From the NCBI GenBank assembly GCA_002730475.1, contig PCAG01000019.1, forward strand, positions 1-24,612: 24,612 bases of DNA, given 5' to 3'. This DNA comes from Spirochaetales bacterium (GTDB taxonomy: Bacteria; Desulfobacterota_D; UBA1144). The notes below the pieces were generated by a model. It was not told the DNA's origin. It ran no database searches and saw only the letters and a program-made list of their open reading frames with translations. Shown here one piece after another: positions 15,322 through 21,813 of the stretch. A program made the position numbers and the translations under genes. Each line of letters starts with the position of its first letter. The first letter of the stretch is position 1.

Positions 15322-16610
15322 TGTATGTTTTTTCTGAAGCCTTTTAATAATTTGAAGAAATTAGGAAAAGAAATTGATACGCATTCCGCATTGTTAATAA
15401 CAGTTTCGCCGAGTGCCTTAGTTCCAGCTATAGCAATCATCATTGCAATTCTATGATCGTCATTGCTTTCACATGGAGCACCTTGTAGAGTTTCCTTTCC
15501 TGTAATTCTTATCTCATCGTTGATTTCTTGAATTTCACACCCGAGTTTGCTAAGTTCTGTAACGGTAGTTTTAATCCTATCAGATTCCTTAAATCTTAGC
15601 TCGCTAGCACCCGAGATTATTGATTCTCCTTCTGCTACAGAACAAGCAAGACAAAGAATGGGGATTTCATCGATTATTGCGGGAATAAAGTCTTCGGTAA
15701 TTTGTATCGATTTTAACTGACTGCTCTTTACCACTACATCTCCTATTACTTCGTTATCTTTTCCGGTAGCATTTGCAATTTTAATGTTACCTCCCATCTT
15801 TTGTAAAATTTCAACAAATTTGATTCTCATGGGATTGAGACATAGATTCTTTAAAATTAATTCAGAATCTGGATTTATTAAACCAGCAACTATAAAAAAT
15901 GCGGCAGACGAAGGATCATTGGGAACATCTATGTTGCTTAATTCGATAATCGGGTCGGGGGTAATGTGTATGACCCCATTATTTATTTTTATATTGCTTG
16001 TATAGCTTGAAAGCATTATTTCCGTGTGATCTCTCGATTTCTTTTTATCTCTAAATGTTGTTTCTTTGCTAGCAGTAAGTGCAGCAAATAATATTGCTGA
16101 TTTTACTTGTGCTGACCCAAGATTTAAATCAAAATCCATACCTTCAAGAGAAGCAGGAGATATATTGATAGGCAACCTCCCACTCGTGGTGGAGATTGTT
16201 GCACCCATTTCCTCTAGAGGGTTTTTCACTCTATCCATCGGCCTTCTTCTTAAGGAAATGTCACCATCGAGTTTTGATGAAAACTTTTGTCCACTTAGTA
16301 TTCCAACCAAAAGTCTTGCTGTTGTACCAGAATTGCCACAATAAAGAACGTCCTGTGGAGCAGAATAATTTCTTATCCCAGTCCCTCTGACATTAATATC
16401 TCCATCAAGTTCTTCAAATTGAGCCCCCAATTTGGATAAACAGTCCATTGTTGACCGCGTATCTTGCGATATTAAGAGATTCGTAATCCTAGTAACCTCG
16501 GTATTGAAAGACGATAAGATAATAGCCCTATGGGAAATTGACTTATCAGGCGGTATGTCAATCTCACCTTTAAATAAAAAATCATTTCCCTTGATCTCGA
16601 CCCTTCCCAT
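15318..16610 (-). CDS. aroA: 5-enolpyruvylshikimate-3-phosphate synthase
   Basis: AroA joins phosphoenolpyruvate to shikimate-3-phosphate, the sixth step of aromatic amino acid synthesis. The 430-aa length is usual. Motifs seen are PPDKSISHRA near residue 20, GNSGTTARL, LRRRPMDR, AQVKSAILFAAL, FIPAIIDEIPIL and RFKESDRI, covering both inverse domains and the active-site Lys, Arg and Asp residues. I chose the ATG at 16610 because AAGGGAG (16615-16621, minus strand) stands just before it and because the longer frame to 16736 runs through the divergent DUF1152 gene. AroA opens the seven-gene minus-strand operon that ends with apgM. Confidence 0.96.
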   Translation of the reverse strand: MGRVEIKGNDFLFKGEIDIPPDKSISHRAIILSSFNTEVTRITNLLISQDTRSTMDCLSKLGAQFEELDGDINVRGTGIRNYSAPQDVLYCGNSGTTARLLVGILSGQKFSSKLDGDISLRRRPMDRVKNPLEEMGATISTTSGRLPINISPASLEGMDFDLNLGSAQVKSAILFAALTASKETTFRDKKKSRDHTEIMLSSYTSNIKINNGVIHITPDPIIELSNIDVPNDPSSAAFFIVAGLINPDSELILKNLCLNPMRIKFVEILQKMGGNIKIANATGKDNEVIGDVVVKSSQLKSIQITEDFIPAIIDEIPILCLACSVAEGESIISGASELRFKESDRIKTTVTELSKLGCEIQEINDEIRITGKETLQGAPCESNDDHRIAMMIAIAGTKALGETVINNAECVSISFPNFFKLLKGFRKNIQ

Positions 16611-16614
16611 TATG

Positions 16615-16621
16615 CTCCCTT
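16615..16621 (-). promoter_or_regulatory. Strong ribosome-binding site of aroA
   Basis: AAGGGAG on the minus strand lies four bases upstream of the ATG at 16610. It decides the start among several in-frame candidates. Confidence 0.75.
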
Positions 16622-16628
16622 GATACGT

Positions 16629-16634
16629 TATAAT
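16629..16634 (+). promoter_or_regulatory. Candidate -10 box of the DUF1152 gene
   Basis: A perfect TATAAT in the 40-base gap between divergent aroA and the DUF1152 gene lies 16 bases before the ATG at 16651. No -35 match is seen at the right distance. The aroA operon promoter must share or overlap this gap. Confidence 0.3.
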
Positions 16635-16650
16635 AACCTTAATTGCATAC

Positions 16651-17601
16651 ATGGAAAAATCTTTTTCAAAAATAAAAAAAGCATTATTGATAGGCATTGG
16701 TGGAGGGGCGGATATTGTCGGCACGATTCCCACCAAGATTCTTTTAAAGACTTATGGTGTAAAAAGTATTCTAGGTGGCATACCGTGGGAGAGATATTCT
16801 ATTGATCCATATCCTGGACCACGTCCTTTTTCACAAATTATCAATAAGACAAAAATTAATGATAGTTTATGTTGGGCACGAAAGAATACGAAAACAAAAG
16901 ATGGATTATATTTTAGTGAATCAAAAGTTGCGGACGTACTAAACGAAAAAGTTATATTAATTAATATATTCAATAGTCCGAAATCAATAGCTAATGATCT
17001 TCTTCTCTTTAGCCGGAAGAATAAGATTGATTTAATTATTGGTATTGATGTAGGAGGAGATATTTTGGCTACTGGTAACGAACCTGGACTAGCAAGTCCT
17101 TTGGCTGATTCAATAATGCTTGCCGCATTATCTCATATTAGTACGAAGATTCAGACTTTGATTGGTGTACTCGGATATGGCAGCGATGGAGAACTTAAGC
17201 CCGAAGAGATTAACAAATCATTGTCTATTATTTCTGAAAAACGAGGTCTTTTAACTTCGAGTGGAATCAATCAAGAATCTTATTTGCTTATGAAGAAGAT
17301 AATCAAGAGAGTTGAAACTGATGCAAGCCGCATCCCTCTTCTTGCTTTCGAAGGAGTTCGAGGTCCTCATAGTATACGCAGAGGCAAAATACAAATCGAG
17401 ATTCACCCTATGTCTCAAATCACATTCTATTTGAATACAAAAAAACTTTTTAGGTACATATCCTTTTCCTCAAGATTGGTTTATAAATCCAAAGATATTC
17501 TAGACGCTAATGATATTCTATTGCGAAATGGTTTCAGGACCGAGCTAAATTATGAGATTCAAACTCATAATCGTTTTATTGCATTAAATAATAAAGAATG
17601 A
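16651..17601 (+). CDS. DUF1152-family protein of unknown function
   Basis: The 316-aa soluble protein has no signal peptide. It starts with a glycine-rich loop, LLIGIGGGADIVGTIPT (12-28), that resembles a nucleotide-binding turn. It also carries GIDVGGDILATGNEPGLASP near 130-150, with SPLADSIMLAAL following, and VLGYGSDGEL near 170. These glycine/aspartate motifs are the hallmark of DUF1152, which I know mainly from archaea and scattered bacteria. The function is not established. Repeated GG[AD]D and Asp-Gly motifs suggest binding of a nucleotide, sugar or metal, but this is inference. The gene is divergent from aroA (40-base gap), and its last 26 bases overlap the end of the convergent permease gene. 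No pathway neighbour explains it. Confidence 0.8.
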   Translation: MEKSFSKIKKALLIGIGGGADIVGTIPTKILLKTYGVKSILGGIPWERYSIDPYPGPRPFSQIINKTKINDSLCWARKNTKTKDGLYFSESKVADVLNEKVILINIFNSPKSIANDLLLFSRKNKIDLIIGIDVGGDILATGNEPGLASPLADSIMLAALSHISTKIQTLIGVLGYGSDGELKPEEINKSLSIISEKRGLLTSSGINQESYLLMKKIIKRVETDASRIPLLAFEGVRGPHSIRRGKIQIEIHPMSQITFYLNTKKLFRYISFSSRLVYKSKDILDANDILLRNGFRTELNYEIQTHNRFIALNNKE

Positions 17602-18457
17602 TTGGTATAACTGGAATTGAAATTATAGTAGATGCGAAAACGATTGACGCTACCTTCTCAGGAGATTTATTGTATCTGTCGGCAAGAATAAAATTAAATA
17701 CCGCTGCAGGCATTGAGTATTGTACTATCATCACCTGTGCTAAAAAATTATCTATGTTGAGCAATTTGCAGATTGATAAGCTTAGCACTACTCCTAGCGT
17801 AATCCTCAAAGCTCCTACTGCTAAGTCTTCTTTAAAATCTAAAATTTTTGTTTCTGATAGTTTGTGACCTAAGCTAAACATCATAAGAGGTATGCAAGTA
17901 GTACCTAATAATTTAATTGAACTGTTAATCCCTGTATCTATCTCAATACCTGTCTTATTCAAAAGAATTGGAAGGATAACAGCATACACCAGAGGAGATT
18001 TAAGAACTTCTTTGATTTTCGTCGCTCCATTAATAACAAATATTCCTATCGTACACTGAAGAAAAAAAATTACGGTGGTAAACATTATTGCATAATCAAA
18101 AGCTCTTCCACCAAAAGCGAAAAGAACGATTGGTAATCCCAAATTAGCTGTATTGGGAAAAACGATTGGATTTAAGTAAACAGACAAATCTCTTTTTGTT
18201 GCTTTTATAATGCTAAAAGATAAAAGTATTGATATTAATACTAATATTGAGCCGACTAGTACAATTGTGGAAGTATCGTTGAACGTCACCCTTCCTTCCG
18301 TGAGAGAGGCGAAAATTAGGCATGGAGTCGAGATATACATAATAAATAGATTGATTGATTTTAAATTTACTTTTGTTATCCGACCGAATAGATAGCCAGT
18401 TAGTACGACAAGCATTACAGGAAGAATTACTTCGAATACTCTGAGCCAGAGTTCCAT
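17576..18457 (-). CDS. Auxin efflux carrier (AEC) family permease
   Basis: From the ATG at 18457 the protein has 293 aa and about ten hydrophobic helices in two halves, the usual AEC/BASS-like layout. It begins MELWLRVFEVILPVMLVVLT. Family signs are the helix-breaking motif FPNTANLGLPIV (around 110-120), with its conserved Asn and Pro, and a second copy-like stretch, MIVQYSMPAAVFNFILA, in the second half. Bacterial members export or import organic acids such as malate or malonate, and the substrate here cannot be told. The frame is open to 18607, but the added residues are non-membrane and antisense to the DoxX gene. It is convergent and overlapping by 26 bases with the DUF1152 gene, and divergent from the DoxX gene. 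Confidence 0.87.
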   Translation of the reverse strand: MELWLRVFEVILPVMLVVLTGYLFGRITKVNLKSINLFIMYISTPCLIFASLTEGRVTFNDTSTIVLVGSILVLISILLSFSIIKATKRDLSVYLNPIVFPNTANLGLPIVLFAFGGRAFDYAIMFTTVIFFLQCTIGIFVINGATKIKEVLKSPLVYAVILPILLNKTGIEIDTGINSSIKLLGTTCIPLMMFSLGHKLSETKILDFKEDLAVGALRITLGVVLSLSICKLLNIDNFLAQVMIVQYSMPAAVFNFILADRYNKSPEKVASIVFASTIISIPVIPIILYYLMQ

Positions 18458-18481
18458 CAGGATGAGTTTACACAATCCTAA

Positions 18482-18511
18482 TTGAAATATATGTTTTCTT
18501 TTGGTTATAAT
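18482..18511 (+). promoter_or_regulatory. Promoter of the DoxX-family gene, apparently leaderless
   Basis: TTGAAA (18482-18487, five of six -35 matches), an 18-base spacer and a perfect TATAAT (18506-18511) form one of the best sigma-70-like promoters in the window. Only seven bases separate the -10 box from the ATG at 18519, so transcription would begin at or next to the start codon. Confidence 0.6.
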
Positions 18512-18518
18512 TGAGCTT

Positions 18519-18914
18519 ATGTGGTTCCTTAGGACATCATCAACATGGGCTTCGTTATTGCCTAGAATTATTCTAGCATTTACTTTTATTCCTGCCGGTT
18601 GGCACAAACTTATAGACTTCCAATCGAAAGCATTAGATTGGAAACTTACTTATGGGTTTGCAACTTGGGAAACTGGAGTTGCAGTTTTTGTCGAATTCTT
18701 CGGTGGACTGGCATTGGCCCTAGGTCTTTTAACAAGGCTTGCCTCTATTGGAGTAATTGCCGTAATGTGTGTGGGAATTTGGTTTGTACATCTCGACAAC
18801 GGTTATTATCCGACCTATGACACCTATGCATATCAGCTTTGCCTTATTGGATTGGCATATTCGCTGGTTTTTATTGGCGGTGGGAACCTATCTCTTGATC
18901 AAAAACTCTTCTAG
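18519..18914 (+). CDS. DoxX-family integral membrane protein
   Basis: From the ATG at 18519 the protein has 131 aa and four hydrophobic helices, matching DoxX/DoxD-type proteins. Characteristic features are PRIILAFTFIPAGWHKL (about 15-31) with the first-helix Gly-x-x-Lys pattern, VAVFVEFFGGLALALGLLTR in the second helix, and a third and fourth helix ending in GGNLSLDQKL. The DoxX family includes subunits of quinone oxidoreductases and many uncharacterised membrane proteins. No redox partner is adjacent. A TTG at 18501 would add six residues but lies before the -10 box, so it could not be on the predicted transcript. The gene ends 23 bases before the convergent isomerase gene. Confidence 0.85.
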   Translation: MWFLRTSSTWASLLPRIILAFTFIPAGWHKLIDFQSKALDWKLTYGFATWETGVAVFVEFFGGLALALGLLTRLASIGVIAVMCVGIWFVHLDNGYYPTYDTYAYQLCLIGLAYSLVFIGGGNLSLDQKLF

Positions 18915-18937
18915 ACGAACTTCCTTGCTTTTGTCAT

Positions 18938-20131
18938 CTATGATTCTAGTCTTTTTTTGATTAGTTCTACAGCAGGTTGATTAAAAGGGTTAATATTTAA
19001 ATTTCTAGCCAAAAGAATTACTGTAAGTTGAAATACTAGAAAGATAGAACCCAAAGTTGGACCATCGAGTTTCTTGATTTCAAATTTGACACTGGGAATC
19101 TTTCTTTCCTTTGTTGCTTCTAATGTGGCTGCCTGTTCTAGCAAAGCTAAGCTTTCTAGTCTTTTGTTGGATTCTTGACTTTTGCGAACTGTAATAAACG
19201 TGATTGTTTTATTCTTTGGTCCATCCAAAACAAGTTGCATTTGAGAATGCTGATCCCTAGGACCTAGATAGTTGATTGGTGTAAGACCGATATTTTTTTT
19301 ATTTTGTCGTTGCTTACCGAGACTTTCTCCCCAAAGTTGCATAAACCATTCCCCAAAGGAATTTAAATTATCTTTGTAGGGCATTAAAACGCTTATATCT
19401 CTTCCATCTAAATAATTATTGTAATAAAAATTTGCAAGTTTAATTACAGGGGTAAATTTTAAAGTTTTTAGTTTATCGTATGTATCTTTGGCGCCGATGA
19501 GAATTTCTTGTGAATTTATTCCTGCTAACTCGCATGGAATCATACTAGAAGGACTTAGTGCTGAAAATCTTCCACCGAGATTCTCATTAATATAAAAAGT
19601 TTGAACTTTCTTAGCTCTTGCAAACTTATGTAAAAAGGATTCCCTAGATTCTGTTATAAAGAGTACCTGCTTGTGATGATTGACTTTTTTTTCACTTATC
19701 TTTTTGAAAGTTTCTTTTACAAGATTCTTTATTTCAATTGTATCTCCCGATTTGCTGACAAAAATTAAGAAGGAATCTTTAATTTTGATTTTCTTAAAAA
19801 ACTTTTCAAAACTTTCTCCATCTATATTGTTAACTATGTGTAAATTCTTTTTTGATTTTTTCGAGTAATTTGAAGCTTCAAAAATTGCTTTGGTCCCAAG
19901 GCTTGAGCCGCCCATGCCAAAAACAACAAGGTTTGAATAACGATTCTTTTTTATAAAATCTGTAGATTCTTTGTATAGACCGGGGTCCTTATAGAGTTCC
20001 TTAATTAGTTCTAGATTATCAAGTTCTTTTATTTCGGATTTTGATAGAGAACGTAATTTGCTGCGGTTTTTCGAAGTATTTTGGTACGACAATCTCCAAT
20101 ACTTCAAATCAAAAAACGTTTTCTTTACCAT
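18938..20131 (-). CDS. pgi: Glucose-6-phosphate isomerase, short form
   Basis: Pgi interconverts glucose-6-phosphate and fructose-6-phosphate. From the ATG at 20131 it has 397 aa, about 150 shorter than the E. coli enzyme and closer to the compact forms of Bacillus, Thermotoga and similar bacteria. The two SIS domains show VFGMGGSSLGTKA (70-82), VSKSGDTIE (125-133), NLGGRFSALSP (184-194), WGESLGK (267-273) with catalytic-type Glu-269, DQHSQ (293-297) with a His, and NQPAVELIKK (384-393) with the expected active-site Lys near 392. A TTG at 20152 is also in frame but overlaps fabH more. The ATG overlaps the fabH stop by seven bases, so the two are probably co-translated. Confidence 0.95.
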   Translation of the reverse strand: MVKKTFFDLKYWRLSYQNTSKNRSKLRSLSKSEIKELDNLELIKELYKDPGLYKESTDFIKKNRYSNLVVFGMGGSSLGTKAIFEASNYSKKSKKNLHIVNNIDGESFEKFFKKIKIKDSFLIFVSKSGDTIEIKNLVKETFKKISEKKVNHHKQVLFITESRESFLHKFARAKKVQTFYINENLGGRFSALSPSSMIPCELAGINSQEILIGAKDTYDKLKTLKFTPVIKLANFYYNNYLDGRDISVLMPYKDNLNSFGEWFMQLWGESLGKQRQNKKNIGLTPINYLGPRDQHSQMQLVLDGPKNKTITFITVRKSQESNKRLESLALLEQAATLEATKERKIPSVKFEIKKLDGPTLGSIFLVFQLTVILLARNLNINPFNQPAVELIKKRLES

Positions 20132-21081
20132 CTTACTACCGCAGATCCCCAAGCAAAGCCTGCTCCAAAAACAGAGAAAAGAATATTGTCACCCTCTTTA
20201 ATTTTTGACTCATTAATGGCTTCATGAAGCGCAAGTAGTACAGAGGCGGACGATGTATTTCCGTATTTATCTATATTGACATAGCATTTATCAAGCGGCA
20301 GTTCTAATCTTTCTCTAGCGGCCTCGATAATGCGCAAATTAGCTTGATGTGGAATAAACATATCTATATCTTTTGGCTCAAGATTGGCTTTTGCAATTGC
20401 TTCGAGGGAGTTTGACTGAATGACTTTAACAGCTTCTTTGAAAACTTCTTTACCTTCCATCTTTAAGAACCTATACCCTAGAGGGTCCTTCGATCCTCCT
20501 CCAGGCACATAGAGCAGTTCTCCTTCGGCACCACTTGCACCAAGACAAACGGATAATATTCCTGCCTCTTCCGACTTCTCCAATACTACGGCTCCTGCGG
20601 CATCACCAAAGAGAATGCAAGTGCCTCTATCCGTGTAATCTGTAATCTTTGATATATTTTCTGCTCCCACAACTAATAGCTTTTCAACCTCTTTATTTTC
20701 GATAAGAGCTCTCGCTATTTTTAGAGCATAGATAAATCCAGAACAGCCCGCCGAAATATCAAATGCAAACACCTTCCTTGTTTTTAGTTTGTCTTGCAAA
20801 AGACAAGCCACAGAAGGTGTTATGTAATCTCCTGTTATTGTTGCAACAATTATTCCATCTATTTCTTGTGGAGATACGTTGGCATTTTTAAGTGCTTGCT
20901 CACATGCCTTGGCACACATGTCGGATGTCGTTGTATCGTCCCCAAGTATTCTTCTCTCGGAAATCCCGGTTCTTGCTTTAATCCATTCATCCGATGTATC
21001 CACAAGAGATTCAAGATCTTTGTTGGATAAAATCTTCTCCGGAATAAAAACCCCAGTTCCAGTTATTTTTGCAAAACTCAA
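20125..21081 (-). CDS. fabH: Beta-ketoacyl-ACP synthase III
   Basis: FabH condenses acetyl-CoA (or a branched acyl-CoA) with malonyl-ACP and so starts fatty acid synthesis. The 318-aa thiolase-fold protein contains the full Cys-His-Asn triad: Cys-113 in SAGCSGF, His-245 in IPHQAN and Asn-275 in YGNTSSAS. TSDEWIKARTGI (29-40) and the C-terminal LFSVFGAGFAWGSAVVRW, with its glycine-rich loop, also fit. A TAAGGG element lies about 8 bases before the ATG. In many bacteria plsX or fabD adjoins fabH. Here the upstream gene (20 bases away) codes for an unrecognised 152-aa protein and the downstream gene is pgi, so the usual fatty-acid cluster is broken up. Confidence 0.96.
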   Translation of the reverse strand: MSFAKITGTGVFIPEKILSNKDLESLVDTSDEWIKARTGISERRILGDDTTTSDMCAKACEQALKNANVSPQEIDGIIVATITGDYITPSVACLLQDKLKTRKVFAFDISAGCSGFIYALKIARALIENKEVEKLLVVGAENISKITDYTDRGTCILFGDAAGAVVLEKSEEAGILSVCLGASGAEGELLYVPGGGSKDPLGYRFLKMEGKEVFKEAVKVIQSNSLEAIAKANLEPKDIDMFIPHQANLRIIEAARERLELPLDKCYVNIDKYGNTSSASVLLALHEAINESKIKEGDNILFSVFGAGFAWGSAVVRW

Positions 21082-21100
21082 AAAACTAACCCTTAGATAT

Positions 21101-21559
21101 CTAAGTATTTTTCATTATATCTTCAATGTCAATTTGGAGCCCTCTTAAGCACAAGCTTAGATCTTCTATGGAATTATTCTCAAATTTAAACGACTTTAAT
21201 TCGTTTTCCTCCTTGGCGAATATCAATAAGTTTGACCAGCTTTCCGAAAAGAACCTAACAAGACTACGAATTTCCTCTCTATTGGATGTTGAGATTAATG
21301 TGGATATTTCATCTATATAAATACTTCTTTTATAAAACTTGATATTGAGTTCTATAATTGGAAAATCGCTATGCATAATGGCATTAAAAGCTATTATGGG
21401 CTCCAGATTTTCTGAGAAATTTTGAAATGAACTTCTTTCTTTACAAACCACCAAATAAACTTTTCTTTCAAATTCTATGATTATTGAGCCTTCTTTGATA
21501 AAATCAAAGTTTCTCAATATTGCTGATTTCGCGGTATTAATACTTGCTTTTTTTAGCAT
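21101..21559 (-). CDS. Hypothetical protein upstream of fabH
   Basis: I do not recognise this 152-aa protein. From the ATG at 21559 it reads as a soluble alpha/beta protein without signal peptide or membrane segment. Its first half has several beta-like stretches (GSIIIEFERKVYLVVCKE, PIIELNIKFYKRSIYIDEI). The C-terminal half is helical and charged (NREEIRSLVRFFSESWSNLL, then a lysine/glutamate-rich region). Three cysteines are scattered without a metal-binding pattern. The longer frame to 21613 runs under the divergent small gene and past the predicted transcription start, so I reject it. It is the first gene of a unit with fabH (20 bases downstream) and pgi, led by a good candidate promoter. 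A link with fatty acid initiation is possible from position only. Confidence 0.65.
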   Translation of the reverse strand: MLKKASINTAKSAILRNFDFIKEGSIIIEFERKVYLVVCKERSSFQNFSENLEPIIAFNAIMHSDFPIIELNIKFYKRSIYIDEISTLISTSNREEIRSLVRFFSESWSNLLIFAKEENELKSFKFENNSIEDLSLCLRGLQIDIEDIMKNT

Positions 21560-21573
21560 TATTAGAGTACAAT
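21544..21573 (+). promoter_or_regulatory. Candidate promoter of the 65-aa small protein gene
   Basis: TTGCTT (21544-21549), an 18-base spacer and TACAAT (21568-21573) would give a start near 21580 and a leader of about 33 bases carrying the strong ribosome-binding site. The -10 box is half of the palindrome TACAATTGTA (21568-21577) that also provides the -10 box of the opposite promoter. Confidence 0.45.
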
Positions 21574-21600
21574 TGTAATGTTTACACTTTACGTTATCAA
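21572..21600 (-). promoter_or_regulatory. Candidate promoter of the hypothetical protein-fabH-pgi operon
   Basis: Read on the minus strand: TTGATA (21600-21595, five of six), a 17-base spacer and TACAAT (21577-21572, five of six). Transcription would start near 21565, only about six bases before the ATG at 21559. Confidence 0.5.
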
Positions 21601-21605
21601 GGAGG
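21599..21605 (+). promoter_or_regulatory. Strong Shine-Dalgarno of the small protein gene
   Basis: AAGGAGG ends seven bases before the ATG at 21613. It is the best Shine-Dalgarno sequence I see in the window and selects this start over an upstream in-frame ATG at 21544. Confidence 0.8.
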
Positions 21606-21612
21606 GGTGTCA

Positions 21613-21810
21613 ATGACAGCTATAGCAATTACTTTAGGAATCGTTGGATTGTACTGGATTGCCGCAACAAATTTTGGCGCGGAAGGTGGGGGAAGTGCTG
21701 AAGCAGCAGCTCCTGCTGAAAGTTCGGGTAATAGCCCAACGACTGATAATCCACCACCAGCAGGCGACGAAGCTATTACAGATGGTTCCGAATTCTCTTC
21801 TGGAAAATAG
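21613..21810 (+). CDS. Small membrane-anchored protein with low-complexity tail
   Basis: This 65-aa protein has one hydrophobic N-terminal helix (about 3-20, AIAITLGIVGLYWIAA) with no basic residue in front of it. A tail of about 43 residues follows, rich in Ala, Gly, Ser, Pro and acidic residues (EGGGSAEAAAPAES, then NPPPAGDEAIT). The tail is likely disordered and lies on one side of the membrane. I know no family for it. The perfect ribosome-binding site, the candidate promoter and the codon-like composition argue that it is real and well translated. It is divergent from the fabH operon (53 bases) and ends three bases before the stop of the convergent binding-protein gene. It could be a small regulator or an accessory of a membrane complex, but the sequence does not say which. 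Confidence 0.75.
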   Translation: MTAIAITLGIVGLYWIAATNFGAEGGGSAEAAAPAESSGNSPTTDNPPPAGDEAITDGSEFSSGK

Positions 21811-21813
21811 AAT

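Noticed and set aside
16611..16736. Longer N-terminus for AroA
   Set aside because: It is antisense to the start of the DUF1152 gene, and a strong ribosome-binding site sits directly before the internal ATG at 16610.
18458..18607. Longer N-terminus for the AEC permease
   Set aside because: The added 50 residues are antisense to the DoxX gene and its promoter and do not look like a membrane protein N-terminus.
21092..21105. Perfect 14-base palindrome CTTAGATATCTAAG just before fabH, possible operator
   Set aside because: A 7-base half-site match is expected by chance once or more in a window of this size and A+T content. It overlaps the stop codon of the upstream gene and does not match the FapR or FadR sites I know.
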